DNA from: Gemmatimonadales bacterium
GTDB lineage: Bacteria; Gemmatimonadota; Gemmatimonadetes; Gemmatimonadales; GWC2-71-9
Assembly (NCBI GenBank): GCA_013813435.1
Contig: JACCRS010000118.1
Location: 1-32,681 of the forward strand
Direction of reading: 5' to 3'
DNA length: 32,681 nt
Shown here: in pieces, positions 32,353 through 32,681 of the stretch
Layout: every line of letters starts with the position of its first letter
Position numbering within the stretch: the stretch's first letter is position 1
Program-made: the position numbers and the translations under genes
The notes under the pieces: generated by a model
Told to the model about the DNA's origin: nothing
Seen by the model: only the letters and a program-made list of their open reading frames with translations
The model's database searches: none

Positions 32353-32681
32353 ATGCGCCGTTCGGTACTCAGCGCAATCCTCGCAGCCACCCTGTCGTTA
32401 GTCGCCTGTTCCGATCAGACCACCGAGGCACCGACCACAGCACCTCCGATCATGAGAGGTCCGGCGGCTCTGGTAGTATGCACGGCCGCGGGCATTCAGG
32501 CTCAGATCGACGCGCTGTTTCCCAAAGGCGGTCTCAGGACCTCGGCACAGGCGCAATTCAGCTCGATTTCGAAGGCGGTCGATAAAAAGGCCGGCACGGC
32601 AGCGAGGGACAAGACTCTTGCGATCGTCGACTTCCTGCTGACCACCTACTATGCCGGCCAGCTCACCGGCGGGTTGTCCAC
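32353..32681 (+). CDS. Lipoprotein, 5' part only (runs off the window)
   Basis: 109 residues are visible. The N-terminus is a lipoprotein signal (MRRSVLSAILAATLSLVAC) with lipobox LVAC and Cys19, so the protein should be anchored in the inner or outer membrane; Ser at +2 favours the outer membrane. A Thr/Pro-rich spacer follows, then a helical segment (AAGIQAQIDALFPKGG, FSSISKAVDKKAG). The ATG follows TGGAG by eight bases. I do not recognise the family. The 217-base gap before it (32136-32352) shows no gene. Confidence 0.75.
   Translation, partial: MRRSVLSAILAATLSLVACSDQTTEAPTTAPPIMRGPAALVVCTAAGIQAQIDALFPKGGLRTSAQAQFSSISKAVDKKAGTAARDKTLAIVDFLLTTYYAGQLTGGLS

Overview
The window (32,681 bases, GC-rich) looks like chromosomal DNA of a Gemmatimonadota-type soil or sediment bacterium. 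The best clue is the pair of PknB-like kinases at the right end, one continuing into a membrane helix, a TolB/FlgO-like domain and TPRs, a layout very common in that phylum. Outer-membrane and lipoprotein genes indicate a Gram-negative (diderm) envelope. This placement is inference from protein character only. Gene density is high and no gene-free gap exceeds about 220 bases.

Left part (1-8.7 kb). A leftward MacB/LolD-type ABC exporter operon (two FtsX-type permeases and an ATPase that runs off the window) is divergent from a dehydrogenase-like protein that has lost its usual catalytic residues. Next is a leftward metal operon read from a promoter at about 7.83 kb: an MntR-like repressor, a gutted in-frame remnant of an Nramp Mn/Fe transporter (mntH), a Tat-exported two-domain multicopper oxidase, a ZIP-family metal transporter with an added extracytoplasmic domain, and an outer-membrane beta-barrel whose N-terminus is written by an inverted heptad-repeat element. 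The genes are almost all overlapping. The promoter has a perfect TTGACA -35 box, a DtxR-family operator on its -10 and a second dyad on the -35. I regard this as the most interesting unit of the window. A NUDIX hydrolase and an FmdB zinc ribbon follow.

Middle part (8.9-21.4 kb). This holds an alpha/beta hydrolase, an LD-carboxypeptidase, a stand-alone RsbRD-N-like sensor protein, a secreted protein of unknown function, and a two-gene module of a large N6-adenine DNA methyltransferase overlapping a SNF2-type helicase. The last pair resembles parts of DISARM or BREX defence systems, but none of their other genes is adjacent. After it come a small unknown protein, a HAD phosphatase and a large hybrid sensor histidine kinase.

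Right part (21.5-32.7 kb). Here are a phosphate uptake pair (DUF47 plus Pit), a GT4 glycosyltransferase, a hemolysin-III family membrane protein, malate synthase A (glyoxylate bypass), tRNA-Asn(GTT) with a REP-like palindrome at its 3' end, a MocA-like nucleotidyltransferase plus XdhC pair for molybdenum-hydroxylase maturation, the two tandem Ser/Thr kinases, and the start of a lipoprotein gene cut by the window end. No rRNA, CRISPR array, transposase or phage gene was found.
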